64,000 nucleotides of DNA from Bacteroidia bacterium (GTDB lineage: Bacteria; Bacteroidota; Bacteroidia; J057): NCBI GenBank assembly GCA_041391665.1, contig JAWKNO010000001.1, forward strand, positions 868,001 to 932,000, given 5' to 3'. Made by a program: the position numbers and the translations under genes. Under the pieces are notes generated by a model. The model was not told the origin of the DNA, did not search any database, and saw only the letters and a program-made list of their open reading frames with translations. Below, piece by piece: positions 32,934-41,867 of this stretch (positions within the stretch are counted from its first letter, which is position 1; each line of letters begins with the position of its first letter).

Positions 32934-33398
32934 TTAAGAAACTGCTCGAGTTATTCGATCAAAAGTAACTTTTGTTGGGATCGGTTTATGAGATGCAACC
33001 TCTCGTGAATATGCCGCCATGCCAGGAGTTTCCAATATAAAATCGTCAGTTTCTATACGTTCAAATACTGTGCTTGTGAAGGAAATAATTTTTGCCTGGC
33101 GTATAGCATCTTCCAGGCCACCTTTTTCTTTCATTCGAATCGGAGTTATGAAAATATCTTCGCCTAAAACAGATTCCAGCAGGGTTAGTGTTTTTAGTGT
33201 AATATTTTGGAATCCGGAGAGCATCCGGCTGATTTCCGGCTCAGATTTTTCCAGCAATTGAGCGAGGTCTCGCTGAGTCATCTTTTTCTTTTCGAGAATT
33301 GCCATAACCTGTTCTGTGAAATCCAAGTTTTTTTGTACAAAAAGCCGATTTTCGGGTTTTATGCCGGCAAGTGCCTTTTCAAAATATTTGCTAGCCAT
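32934..33398 (-). CDS. HigA-type HTH antitoxin of the TAC module
   Basis: A 154-residue protein with an XRE/Cro helix-turn-helix at about residues 30-85 (MAILEKKKMTQRDLAQLLEK, EPEISRMLSGFQNITLKTLT). The C-terminal 70 residues (KGGLEDAIRQAKIISFTSTV ... SHKPIPTKVTF) are an extension of the kind that in TAC antitoxins provides chaperone addiction. Lies 72 bases after the toxin-like gene and nine bases before the SecB-like gene. Confidence 0.75.
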   Translation of the reverse strand: MASKYFEKALAGIKPENRLFVQKNLDFTEQVMAILEKKKMTQRDLAQLLEKSEPEISRMLSGFQNITLKTLTLLESVLGEDIFITPIRMKEKGGLEDAIRQAKIISFTSTVFERIETDDFILETPGMAAYSREVASHKPIPTKVTFDRITRAVS

Positions 33399-33470
33399 TT
33401 GTTCTCTTTTTTCTACGATTTCATTTTATAAAATAGCTCTATAAGCAAGCCTTAAACTACTGTGGTTGAA

Positions 33471-33989
33471 TCATAACCATATTTCCATATTTCCTTTCAG
33501 TTTGACATCCTCTACTATTAGTTCCTGAGTAGTCAAATCCTCAGTAATTTTAGAAGCGATTTGATTTGCCAATCGAAAATGGGGTAAAACATCCGGAGAG
33601 TCCTGAACTTTTGGAGAAGTTTTAATTCCACCACCACAAAGTAACATTACCCCAGGAGGTAGGGGAATACAATAGAGTCTAAGTTTTCCCTTTCTTTTGC
33701 CCAAGTATAATAAATCTTTTGCAGATACATGATTGGGGGGAAGGGCTTTTGCTTCATTCTCATGGCGTAAACTACAAATGCCAAAACCTCTTTTGCCAAT
33801 CTGCTCAATCCATTCAAGGATAATCGTAAGGTCATCATAGAAGCCTACCTGGTGGTTTGGGTGATTTTTATCAAAAAATCGCTGAATAAAATTATCTGTT
33901 TCTGAATCCTGTTTTTGCTCATCTCTGATAGTATAAAAACCTACTTTCCCGTAAAGCTTAAATTCCTCAATCAAAAATAACTTTGGCAC
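33471..33989 (-). CDS. HigB/RelE-like toxin candidate of the TAC module
   Basis: A 172-residue protein, longer than classical HigB. The core LTIILEWIEQIGKRGFG, RHENEAKALPP, KLRLYCIPLPPGVMLLCGGG, IKTSPKVQDSPDVLPHFRLA follows the RelE-superfamily arrangement of helix, then three strands with a basic residue in the RLYC strand. The first 55 residues (FKLYGKVGFYTIRDEQKQDS) are an added N-terminal part. First gene of the operon with the HTH antitoxin and SecB-like chaperone. Toxicity and mRNA cleavage are inferred from architecture. Confidence 0.6.
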   Translation of the reverse strand: MPKLFLIEEFKLYGKVGFYTIRDEQKQDSETDNFIQRFFDKNHPNHQVGFYDDLTIILEWIEQIGKRGFGICSLRHENEAKALPPNHVSAKDLLYLGKRKGKLRLYCIPLPPGVMLLCGGGIKTSPKVQDSPDVLPHFRLANQIASKITEDLTTQELIVEDVKLKGNMEIWL

Positions 33990-34047
33990 AGATTCTTTTT
34001 TATGAATAGTGGACTTTGAACTTTGTACGAGAAGGTTAATTATTATC

Positions 34048-34081
34048 TTATACGGTAACTTATCTTTAAAGTTAAGTATAA
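34048..34081. promoter_or_regulatory. Interrupted palindrome and promoter upstream of the TAC operon
   Basis: TTATAC-GG-TAACTT then seven bases, then AAGTTA-A-GTATAA. The nested arms pair 6+6 bases. On the minus strand TAACTTTA (34067-34074) lies inside as a near-consensus -7 box. An HTH antitoxin binding here would repress its own operon, which starts 58 bases away at 33989. Confidence 0.45.
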
Positions 34082-34131
34082 ATGTAGTGTATTTTTTTTA
34101 TCAAACAAACTTTTCTGTTAAGACAGTTAAC

Positions 34132-34206
34132 AATATTTCCCTTAAAACTGCTTCTCGACAAACTTTCCGGCTGAATTGGTAAACCCCTCAGAACTTCTCC
34201 TTTTTT
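34132..34206 (+). repeat. 75-bp direct repeat, copy 2 (right bound of the TAC islet)
   Basis: Matches 32346-32420 at 74 of 75 positions. It carries the real 3' end of the YHS lipoprotein gene (minus strand) and a displaced remnant of the last codons of the RelE toxin (TAT TTC CCT TAA). The repeat is therefore the ancestral RelE/YHS convergent junction, now present on both sides of the three-gene islet. Confidence 0.9.
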
Positions 34207-34652
34207 ACGGTTTCCCACTTTTCGTTGGCGGTATTGATATACTCCTTCTGATCTTTATTCCACCGGTCCTGAACCTGTTGGTTATAATTGAGATAAAGTT
34301 TGCCATCCAATATGGTGAAGGCATCGGGAGAAATGGGTGCCTTATGTCCGTCTGCAACGCCATAGGCACAATACCCGCCATACTGGGGGGCGTATTTTTC
34401 AGGGTTTGCTTGAAAAGTAGCCAGGTTTTCTGCGGAACTAAACCGCCAGATAGCGCCATTCCATTCAAAAGAATATGTCTCAGAACCCTTGACCGGTTTC
34501 GCTTCTGTGAAATAAGCTACCGGGTCATATCCCTTAATGGCTCCTTCTTTGGTAGAAAAAACTTCACTATCGGATTTCTGGGAACAGCCGTATGACAGGA
34601 TTGCCAAAATAAAAAAAGCTGTCAGGAAAGATGTTTTTGATAAATTTTCCAT
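34188..34652 (-). CDS. YHS domain lipoprotein
   Basis: A 154-residue lipoprotein: signal segment LTAFFILAILSYGC with Cys23 as lipidation site, then a YHS domain (IKGYDPVAYFTEAKPVKGS, YSFEWNGAIWRFSSAENLATF, YAPQYGGYCAYGVADG). YHS domains are small modules often linked to metal handling; this exported form is common in Bacteroidota and uncharacterised. Its last codons and stop lie inside direct-repeat copy 2. Confidence 0.88.
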   Translation of the reverse strand: MENLSKTSFLTAFFILAILSYGCSQKSDSEVFSTKEGAIKGYDPVAYFTEAKPVKGSETYSFEWNGAIWRFSSAENLATFQANPEKYAPQYGGYCAYGVADGHKAPISPDAFTILDGKLYLNYNQQVQDRWNKDQKEYINTANEKWETVKKEKF

Positions 34653-34822
34653 ATTAATAAATCTGTATTGAAATAATTACCATACAAAACAACTCTCCCC
34701 ATACAATTCAGTGTGTCATCAGAAAGACATTGCAGAGATTTGGGATCGGAAATTTTTTGTGAAAAGGGAAAATTCCACAATCGTTTCCTAAATTGAAAGC
34801 CTGAGTATAGCAGCTATTTCAA

Positions 34823-36505
34823 ATGAGAAATGTATCCTTCCTCCTCCTGATCCTTACACTCATCTCCTGCCAATCACAGGAGAAAGATGTCCGGACGCAA
34901 AATTTTCCCCGGCTGGAATTGACCCCGGCGCACTTACCCGCAAAAGAAAATACCTGGGTTTTTATCCTTGCCGGCCAATCCAATATGGCAGGCCGGGGGT
35001 TGGTAGAACCAGCGGATACCATTCCTTCAGAACGGATATTAACCATCAATAAACAAGGGGAAATAATCATTGCAAAAGAACCCCTTCATTTTTATGAACC
35101 TGCCATGACAGGGCTGGATTGTGGATTGTCTTTTGGTAAAACCTTACTGAAACATGTGCCTGACAGCATAATGATTTTACTGATACCCACAGCAGTTGGC
35201 GGCAGTTCTGTCAGTCAGTGGCTGGGCGACTCGACGCACAGAGGTGTTCCGCTTTTGTCCAATTTCAGGGAAAAGACAGCACTGGCCAAAAACTATGGAG
35301 ATATAAAGGGAATTTTATGGCACCAGGGCGAAAGCGATGCCAATGAAAAAAGTTTGCCCGTTTACCCGGAGAAAATACATACGCTATTTACTACGTTCCG
35401 GGAGATTGTCGGAAATGACCGTCTGCCCATCCTTATGGGAGAACTCGGATCATACTCCAAAAACAATAAAAACTGGCAGAAGGTAAACGAACAAATGCAT
35501 ATTTATTCCCAGATAGATTCAAATGTAATTGTCGTGTCCACGGCTGATTTTGTCCACAAAGGTGATAGTGTGCATTTCAACTCAGAGGGCCAGCGAATGC
35601 TGGGGCAGCGATTTGCAGAGGCGTATTGGGTATCTGGTCGGGAAAATGTGAAAGGGGGGAGCAATGTTATTACCGTCGATGGAAGCAAACTGGAATATGT
35701 GGTGGAAGGAGAGGGGATACCCTGCCTTGTTATCGGTTCTTCAGTTTATTATCCCAAAACATTTTCGATGGAGGTACGCAAACACCTGAAAATGTATTTT
35801 GTCGATATGAAGTGGTTTGCCAGAGATTATCAACCCGAAAATCTCGATTCCGTCAATATCGAATCAATTGTAGATGATGTGGAGGAAATCAGGGGAAAAC
35901 TTGGATTGGAAAAGCCATTAATTTTGGGGCATAGTATTCACGGTACCATTGCGACTGAATATGTAAAAAAGTTTGGGAACAAAACCTCCGGACTGATCGT
36001 CATTGCTTCCCCTTGTGAATGGGGTAATCCTACATTTACACAGAAAGCAGAAAAGCTATGGGAAACAGCATCTGCTGAACGAAAAAAACTACAGGAAGAA
36101 AACTGGGGAAAAGTAAAAGAATTGGATCGCCTGACCGGACAGGCACAGGCTTCAAGAGAGTATAACACCATGTCTCCCCAGTATTGGTACAATCCCCGCT
36201 ATGATGCCCGATGGCTTTGGGACGGTATGACTGTACATGAAGCGGTGACACAGCATCTGTTTACAAAGGTATTTCAAGCATACAATATGTTTGACCGGCC
36301 AGTAAATATCAATGTTCCCGTATTTGTGGGAATAGGAAAATACGATTACGTAATTCCTCATACCCTTTGGAAGACCAGTTATCCGGGTATTCCGGACTTT
36401 ACGCTGGTGCTATTTGACAAAAGCGGGCATACACCCCAACTGGAGGAGTATGGAAAATTTGACGAAGAACTGATGCGGTGGGTGGCCCAAAAAGGATTGG
36501 AATAA
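34823..36505 (+). CDS. Lipoprotein fusing a SASA/SGNH esterase and an alpha/beta hydrolase
   Basis: A 560-residue lipoprotein (LLLILTLISC, Cys16). Residues about 43-275 are a sialate-O-acetylesterase-like SGNH domain: block I FILAGQSNMAGRG with Ser53 as nucleophile, and GILWHQGESDAN as block with the oxyanion Asn/Gln. Residues about 285-560 are an alpha/beta hydrolase: nucleophile Ser371 in GHSIHGT, an acid in GIGKYDYVIP and His536 in SGHTPQ. Two complete hydrolase domains of different fold in one exported chain suggest stepwise deesterification of one substrate, perhaps an acylated glycan; substrate is unknown. Confidence 0.85.
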   Translation: MRNVSFLLLILTLISCQSQEKDVRTQNFPRLELTPAHLPAKENTWVFILAGQSNMAGRGLVEPADTIPSERILTINKQGEIIIAKEPLHFYEPAMTGLDCGLSFGKTLLKHVPDSIMILLIPTAVGGSSVSQWLGDSTHRGVPLLSNFREKTALAKNYGDIKGILWHQGESDANEKSLPVYPEKIHTLFTTFREIVGNDRLPILMGELGSYSKNNKNWQKVNEQMHIYSQIDSNVIVVSTADFVHKGDSVHFNSEGQRMLGQRFAEAYWVSGRENVKGGSNVITVDGSKLEYVVEGEGIPCLVIGSSVYYPKTFSMEVRKHLKMYFVDMKWFARDYQPENLDSVNIESIVDDVEEIRGKLGLEKPLILGHSIHGTIATEYVKKFGNKTSGLIVIASPCEWGNPTFTQKAEKLWETASAERKKLQEENWGKVKELDRLTGQAQASREYNTMSPQYWYNPRYDARWLWDGMTVHEAVTQHLFTKVFQAYNMFDRPVNINVPVFVGIGKYDYVIPHTLWKTSYPGIPDFTLVLFDKSGHTPQLEEYGKFDEELMRWVAQKGLE

Positions 36506-36602
36506 AGCCAGGTATAAGCGGTGGATGCTGTTTTTGCATGCGTTTTTATTCAATTTTCGCCTGGCCGTTTCGTATATTACCTTAAGACTGCAATTGTAAT
36601 CT

Positions 36603-39600
36603 ATGAATTACCTTCGAACCAGTGGCATCCTTCTGCTCTGTTTTATGCTGTTTTCAGTCTCGTTTGCCCAAAAAACCGATACTACAGGTGTTTGGGAAAC
36701 CGTAATTCTGGCTGAAAAGCAAATGGATTCCCTCAATCAACAACAAGCACTTGTATTACTTGATGAGGCGGAAGCTGTTTATTCAAATTCAGCGGATTAT
36801 GAAAAAATCATCAAGGTTTACCTTAAAAAAGTTTCGATATATCTCAATTATCTGGATTTGCCTCTGGCAGCCGAGTACCTGCAAAATGCCCGGATAACAT
36901 TCTCAAAAAATAGTTCGCTGCCCAAAAGTCTTGAGGCAGAGTGGTTATTTCTGAAAGGGGTATATTTGTATGAGACTGCGGCTTATGATTCTGCGCTGTA
37001 TTATCTCCGGCTCTGTGAGCCAATGTATAGGGAAGTTCGCGGACCGGAGAGCAAATATACGGGCGAATGTTATTATTTCCTGGCTGCTGTTTTTCTTCGC
37101 AAATCTGAATATGAACATTCGCTTGATTATTCAAATCGGGCACTAGACCTATTCTTAAAGGCCAAGGGAGATTCTTCGTGGTTGGGAAAAACCTATAACC
37201 TCATCGGCTTTACTTATGGTGAGCAGGGTTATCTCAACAAGCAAATAGACTATTACCAAAAATCGCTGGCTGTAAATTTGGCCCTGTATGGCGAGGATAA
37301 TTATGAAGTAGCGGTCAATTATAATAACCTCGCCTATACTGAAGGAGTAAAAGGAAACTTTCATAATGCGATTGCTTTTCTGCACAAATGTCTGAAAATC
37401 AACGAGAAAAAGCCGAAGGATAACCAGCAGTTGTTGGGTAGCAATTATTTGAATCTGGGGATGGACTATGCCTATATCGGCGACTACGGGCGTGCTGACT
37501 ATTATATGGCCAAAGCGCTGGAAGTCCGCACTCGTATCTACGGAGAAAATCACCCCGATATCGCCAACGTCTATCACAATATGGGTTCTGTCGCAATGGA
37601 TCTGGCTGAATACGAAAAAGCAAAAAACTATTTCTTAAAAGCACTTGAAATTCGCACCCGCTATCTGGGTGAAGGCAATCCTTACGTCGCACTTTCTCAT
37701 ACTATGTTGGGCCGCAGCCTGCTTTATCTGAAGCAAAAGGAATTGGCCCGGGACCATCTTGAGCGGGGGCTTGCCGGCTTGCGGGCTGTGTTGGGAGAAA
37801 GGCATTTTATGGTAGCCAATAGCTATTTTGACCTGGGTTTGTGTCTCGAAGAAATGGGGGAAATGACCGCAGCAATTGAAAATTACGAGAAGGCGATTGC
37901 GGTTGTGAAAAATACGGCCGGAAAGGACAATGCTATGCTTACCCGCTTATACGACGCATATGCAACCGCTCTGGTGAATGCCGGTCGCATTGACGATGCG
38001 CTTATCGTTTTGCAGGATGGCCTGATTGTGGTCTCTGAAGGGTTTTCGGATAAAGATTTCCTTAAAAACCCCGCACTCAGCCAGATGGATTTTGACATAA
38101 CCGGGATATTTATTTTGGGTCAAAAGGCTGGTACGCTTTTGAAAACCGATGTCGGAAATTCTGCGGAAGGATTGCGGTCAATTTGGGAAACGTATTTGCT
38201 GGCAGATTCGCTGATCCAAAAATTACGGTTGGGCTTTTTTAATGAAAAATCTGGCGAACTGCTTTCCTTTCGATTTGTGACTGTGTATGAAAATGCGATC
38301 AGTGTTGCCTGGAAAATTGCTGAAATAACGGGAGATGATGCAATTCTTCAAAAGGCATTTTCATTGACCGAAAAGGCAAAATCTATGCTGTTGTTTCAGG
38401 CAGTAAGAGAAAATCAGGCTATGATTACAGCAGGCATTCCTCCCGATTTGTTGGGAAAAGAGCGATATCTGCGCGCGGAGATAGGCTTTTGCGAAAAAGT
38501 GATTTTTGATGAAAGAAGGCTTGGTGAAAATGTCGATAGTTTGAAATTATTTGACGCTATCAATCGGCATTTTACCCTGACACAGGAACGACAGGCGCTG
38601 ATCCTTGAGTTTGAAAAAACATATCCCGAATATTATCGGCTTAAATTTGACGATCAGGTTGCGACAGTTGGGGATGTGCAAAAACGACTGGATGAAAATG
38701 AATCTGTACTTACCTTTTTCACCGGAGAACATCATCTCTACAGCTTCCTCCTTACGAAAAAAGGATTTTACCCGCACCGGTCGGTAACAGGTGAGCAGTG
38801 GCTAGAAGATATGGGAGAATTTATCACCTATCTGAAAGACACAGAAATAGCTGATCAAAAAGCCTATACCAGTGAAAATTATCAACGATTTATTCGCCCT
38901 GCCTATCGCTTTTACCAGGACTTGATCCAGCCTTTTGAAGATGAACTGCAACATTCAGAAGATCTTGTCCTTATTCCCGATGGCGTTTTGGGGTATCTGC
39001 CATTTGATATACTGCTCACACAACCTGCGGGAGGAAAGGCAGATTACGGTTCACTACCCTATATGCTTCGGTCATGGCAAATGCGTTATGCCTATTCCGC
39101 TACTTTATTTTGTGCCCCCGAGCCAGTGACTCGAAAAAATCGCGCATTATTTGCCGGTTTTGCACCCGGAGCAGAAACAACCCCAGCTACGGGTGGCGAC
39201 ATTATCGCTGATATACAGCGAAGTCACCCCCGTTTTTCCAAACTATACGCCAACCAGCCTGAAGTAAAAAAAGCAGCCGGGCTTATGGCCGGAAAATCCT
39301 GGCTTGCATCTCTTGCGACAGAAACCGCCTTCAGGGCAAACGCAGGCGGATACAAAATTCTTCATCTCGCCACACACGCATGGGTCAATGATCTCAATCC
39401 CCTTTATTCAGGTTTATGGTTTGTTTCAGAGTTGGAGGGCGATTCGGCGCATAGAGACAGTCTGGCTCTCTACAATGAGGCAAAAGACGGGATTTTGTAT
39501 GCCTACGAAATTTACAATATGGATATTCCCGCTGATCTCGTGGTCTTGAGTGCCTGTGAGACTGGCGCAGGCAGCCTTCGACGGGGGGAGGGCATTATGA

Positions 39601-39938
39601 GCCTCGCCCGGGCTTTTCGTTATGCCGGGAGCCCCAATGTGCTGATGACACTTTGGAAAGCCGAAGACGTCGCTACTCAGGGGCTGATGGAGAAATTTTA
39701 CCAAAACCTTCGGAAAGGTATGGAGAAAGACGAAGCTTTGCGGAGCGCAAAGCTCGATTTTCTGTCGGAGACAGACAGACAACACCCGCACTTTTGGGCA
39801 GGCTTTGTACTCATCGGAGATGAATTGCCGGTCCGTGCGGACCGGCCTTTATGGATTTGGATTCTGGTTGGAGGGGCAATAGCCCTGGTTTTTTATCTGC
39901 TCAATCGCAGAAAAAAACTCCTTTCACCTTCAGCTTAA
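36603..39938 (+). CDS. TPR-CHAT protease-like membrane-anchored protein
   Basis: A 1111-residue protein. A signal peptide (ending FAQKT) is followed by many tetratricopeptide repeats of about 40-42 residues (about 30-480, e.g. YNNLAYTEGVKGNFHNAIAF, YHNMGSVAMDLAEYEKAKNY), a helical linker, and a C-terminal CHAT domain (about 760-1075) of caspase-like clan CD. The dyad is His925 in LATHAW and Cys985 in LSACETG. A membrane span (LWIWILVGGAIALVFYLL) and a basic tail end the chain, so the body is outside the cytoplasm. Related TPR-CHAT proteins are proteases in type III-E CRISPR (Craspase), but most, including exported ones like this, are unstudied. Confidence 0.92.
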   Translation: MNYLRTSGILLLCFMLFSVSFAQKTDTTGVWETVILAEKQMDSLNQQQALVLLDEAEAVYSNSADYEKIIKVYLKKVSIYLNYLDLPLAAEYLQNARITFSKNSSLPKSLEAEWLFLKGVYLYETAAYDSALYYLRLCEPMYREVRGPESKYTGECYYFLAAVFLRKSEYEHSLDYSNRALDLFLKAKGDSSWLGKTYNLIGFTYGEQGYLNKQIDYYQKSLAVNLALYGEDNYEVAVNYNNLAYTEGVKGNFHNAIAFLHKCLKINEKKPKDNQQLLGSNYLNLGMDYAYIGDYGRADYYMAKALEVRTRIYGENHPDIANVYHNMGSVAMDLAEYEKAKNYFLKALEIRTRYLGEGNPYVALSHTMLGRSLLYLKQKELARDHLERGLAGLRAVLGERHFMVANSYFDLGLCLEEMGEMTAAIENYEKAIAVVKNTAGKDNAMLTRLYDAYATALVNAGRIDDALIVLQDGLIVVSEGFSDKDFLKNPALSQMDFDITGIFILGQKAGTLLKTDVGNSAEGLRSIWETYLLADSLIQKLRLGFFNEKSGELLSFRFVTVYENAISVAWKIAEITGDDAILQKAFSLTEKAKSMLLFQAVRENQAMITAGIPPDLLGKERYLRAEIGFCEKVIFDERRLGENVDSLKLFDAINRHFTLTQERQALILEFEKTYPEYYRLKFDDQVATVGDVQKRLDENESVLTFFTGEHHLYSFLLTKKGFYPHRSVTGEQWLEDMGEFITYLKDTEIADQKAYTSENYQRFIRPAYRFYQDLIQPFEDELQHSEDLVLIPDGVLGYLPFDILLTQPAGGKADYGSLPYMLRSWQMRYAYSATLFCAPEPVTRKNRALFAGFAPGAETTPATGGDIIADIQRSHPRFSKLYANQPEVKKAAGLMAGKSWLASLATETAFRANAGGYKILHLATHAWVNDLNPLYSGLWFVSELEGDSAHRDSLALYNEAKDGILYAYEIYNMDIPADLVVLSACETGAGSLRRGEGIMSLARAFRYAGSPNVLMTLWKAEDVATQGLMEKFYQNLRKGMEKDEALRSAKLDFLSETDRQHPHFWAGFVLIGDELPVRADRPLWIWILVGGAIALVFYLLNRRKKLLSPSA

Positions 39939-40798
39939 AACCGCAATGTATCAGGCAGATATTTGGCTGCCAGATCTTCGTAGTAAGGCCTTAGCTCCTT
40001 CACATTGGGAGGGGTAGGGGACTTGGAGTACAGGTCATAGGGATTAAATTTCTGTACCCATTTGAACATCTCCTTGTCGTGGCTGTCAACCAGGTGATCG
40101 TAAGAACCTTCTCTGTGCTGAGCATAGAAAGAGTGGTACCGGATCATGTACAACGCCTCTTCAGGCAGATAGTCTTTCATGATATGGTACAGATATTCGT
40201 CGTGCCCCCATGACATATGCACGTTGCGAAGGCCGCAGTTGGGTTCGTACACACCGTATTTGGTATTAAACCGCTCGTCGGTGTAGTCAGGGTTATTTAC
40301 AAAAAACTCAGGATAGACAATTTTATCCGAATAGGCACATCCTACGGGGAAAGTATCTCCCACAACTGCCCACTGAGGCTCACCAAACAGACACAGTACT
40401 TTGCCCAGGTCGTGCAAAAAGCCGGTAAGAACAAACCAGTCCGGATGCCCGTCTTTGCGGATCGCTTCAGAAGTCTGCAACAGGTGCTGGGTTTGGTCGA
40501 GATCGATGTCAGGATCTGAGTCATCGACGAGCGTGTTGAGGTATTCAACGGCATCCCAGAGCGACATTTCACGGCGGTCAAACTTCAGGAATTCTTTTTC
40601 CTTTTCCATCACAAAATCATAGGTCTGATAGGTATGGTTGAGGCGGTAAAATTCCTTGACGGTATCACGCGCAGGATCGTCGTAGTTGCGGTAATCGTCT
40701 TTTGCTTTGGGAGCAGTTTCTTCGGGATAACGGCGCAGTACGTCCTCTTCCCAAAGTTCCATCATATCGTGTGCGGAGACTTCTTTCTGGTTTTTCAT
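39935..40798 (-). CDS. Inositol oxygenase family protein
   Basis: A 287-residue protein of the myo-inositol oxygenase family, an HD-fold diiron enzyme that cleaves myo-inositol to D-glucuronate. Segments that carry the metal ligands are visible: TGFLHDLGKV (His-Asp pair), VHMSWGHDEYLY, IRYHSFYAQH and DSHDKEMFKWVQKFNPYDLY. Length matches the eukaryotic enzyme. The family is common in animals, plants and fungi and patchy in bacteria including Bacteroidota. Neighbours give no pathway; its stop overlaps that of the CHAT gene by four bases. Confidence 0.92.
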   Translation of the reverse strand: MKNQKEVSAHDMMELWEEDVLRRYPEETAPKAKDDYRNYDDPARDTVKEFYRLNHTYQTYDFVMEKEKEFLKFDRREMSLWDAVEYLNTLVDDSDPDIDLDQTQHLLQTSEAIRKDGHPDWFVLTGFLHDLGKVLCLFGEPQWAVVGDTFPVGCAYSDKIVYPEFFVNNPDYTDERFNTKYGVYEPNCGLRNVHMSWGHDEYLYHIMKDYLPEEALYMIRYHSFYAQHREGSYDHLVDSHDKEMFKWVQKFNPYDLYSKSPTPPNVKELRPYYEDLAAKYLPDTLRF

Positions 40799-40867
40799 AT
40801 TCGGAAAAAATTTGCGCTAATATCGTATTTTCCCGCGATCACAACAACGAAAATCTAGGGCAAACTA

Positions 40868-41545
40868 TTACCCAACCGAAGATTGTGCATTGTCCTGATG
40901 GCGAACGATGTAAGTAAGATAGGCGATCGTCAGAAACAAGCCAAAAACGATGGTAAAACCAGTTGACCGGCTGTATTCCAAAGGATGAATAATTCGCATG
41001 AGAATATCATTGATCAGCCCCATAGGATTGGAAATAATATCCCAGGAATTCCACCTGAGATAACGTCCCAGATAAACGCCAAAACTGGTCAGGAAGATCA
41101 CGCATACGGTAACGATTCTTCCCTGAATATGACCCAGTTGGTCAAAGTATGCGAGTTGTATTTTTCGGAGCGAGCTCATACCCAGCCAGAGGCCCGTCCA
41201 TGCAAAAGCAAGCAACACGGTCAGATCCAGCCACAGCGGGCTGGCATGTCTTTGGTGGAGGTGAAACAAATCTGTGAGAATATAGGGCGCATTGGGAAAA
41301 AACAGCAGCCAGCCGATAATACCCGCAGCGGTTATCCAGGTGGGGCGGTCATTGCGTTGGGTAACCCAGTGTGCGATCAGGAAGGGAATCCATGCCAGGA
41401 AAAGATTCCACGAAAGGAAAAGAAAATACTTATTTCCCGAGATATATACCCGCACCAGGAATATGCAGAAGGCAAGGATAGAAGATAGTGCCAGAACAGA
41501 AAATTCTGATGACCGGTTTTTCCAAAGCAGAGAGACTGTATTCAT
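40868..41545 (-). CDS. DUF1361 membrane protein
   Basis: A 225-residue polytopic membrane protein starting at MNTVSLLW; a longer reading to 41674 would overlap the upstream regulator gene and lacks hydrophobic character. Six or seven spans are visible, with DUF1361 landmarks LFLAWIPFLIAHW, FFPNAPYILTDLFHL and GVYLGRYLRWNSWDI. The family has no known function. It follows a winged-helix gene and another membrane protein in a leftward row. Confidence 0.85.
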   Translation of the reverse strand: MNTVSLLWKNRSSEFSVLALSSILAFCIFLVRVYISGNKYFLFLSWNLFLAWIPFLIAHWVTQRNDRPTWITAAGIIGWLLFFPNAPYILTDLFHLHQRHASPLWLDLTVLLAFAWTGLWLGMSSLRKIQLAYFDQLGHIQGRIVTVCVIFLTSFGVYLGRYLRWNSWDIISNPMGLINDILMRIIHPLEYSRSTGFTIVFGLFLTIAYLTYIVRHQDNAQSSVG

Positions 41546-41564
41546 AGATGATAGATTGTATTGG

Positions 41565-41867
41565 TTAGGACCCCATACCGTGGATAATTTCTTCCAGGGC
41601 GCTGAGGTGTTCTTCGAATGCTTTTTTTCCTTCGGGAGTCGTGCTGTATGAAGTTTGCGTTTTTTTGCCAGCAAATGTTTTTTGGATGGTGAGATAACCG
41701 GCTTCTTCCAGCTTTGTGATATGGCTGGCCAGGTTGCCGTCAGAGATATTCAGTCCAGATTTCAGGCTAAGGAAATCCACCGCCTCATTGACCATGAGGA
41801 GCGACATGATTTTCAGCCGGAAATGGTTTTCAAAAACCTTGTTTAATCGTTCAAAAACGTCTTTCAC
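41565..41867 (-). CDS. Winged-helix transcriptional regulator
   Basis: A 100-residue single-domain winged helix: FRLKIMSLLMVNEAVDFLSL, ISDGNLASHITKLEEAGYLT and the wing KTQTSYSTTPEGKKAF. Proteins of this size are MarR/PadR-like (HTH_34) local regulators that usually control the membrane protein gene beside them. Its start overlaps the stop of the upstream membrane-protein gene (ATGA, 41864-41867). Confidence 0.85.
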   Translation of the reverse strand: MKDVFERLNKVFENHFRLKIMSLLMVNEAVDFLSLKSGLNISDGNLASHITKLEEAGYLTIQKTFAGKKTQTSYSTTPEGKKAFEEHLSALEEIIHGMGS

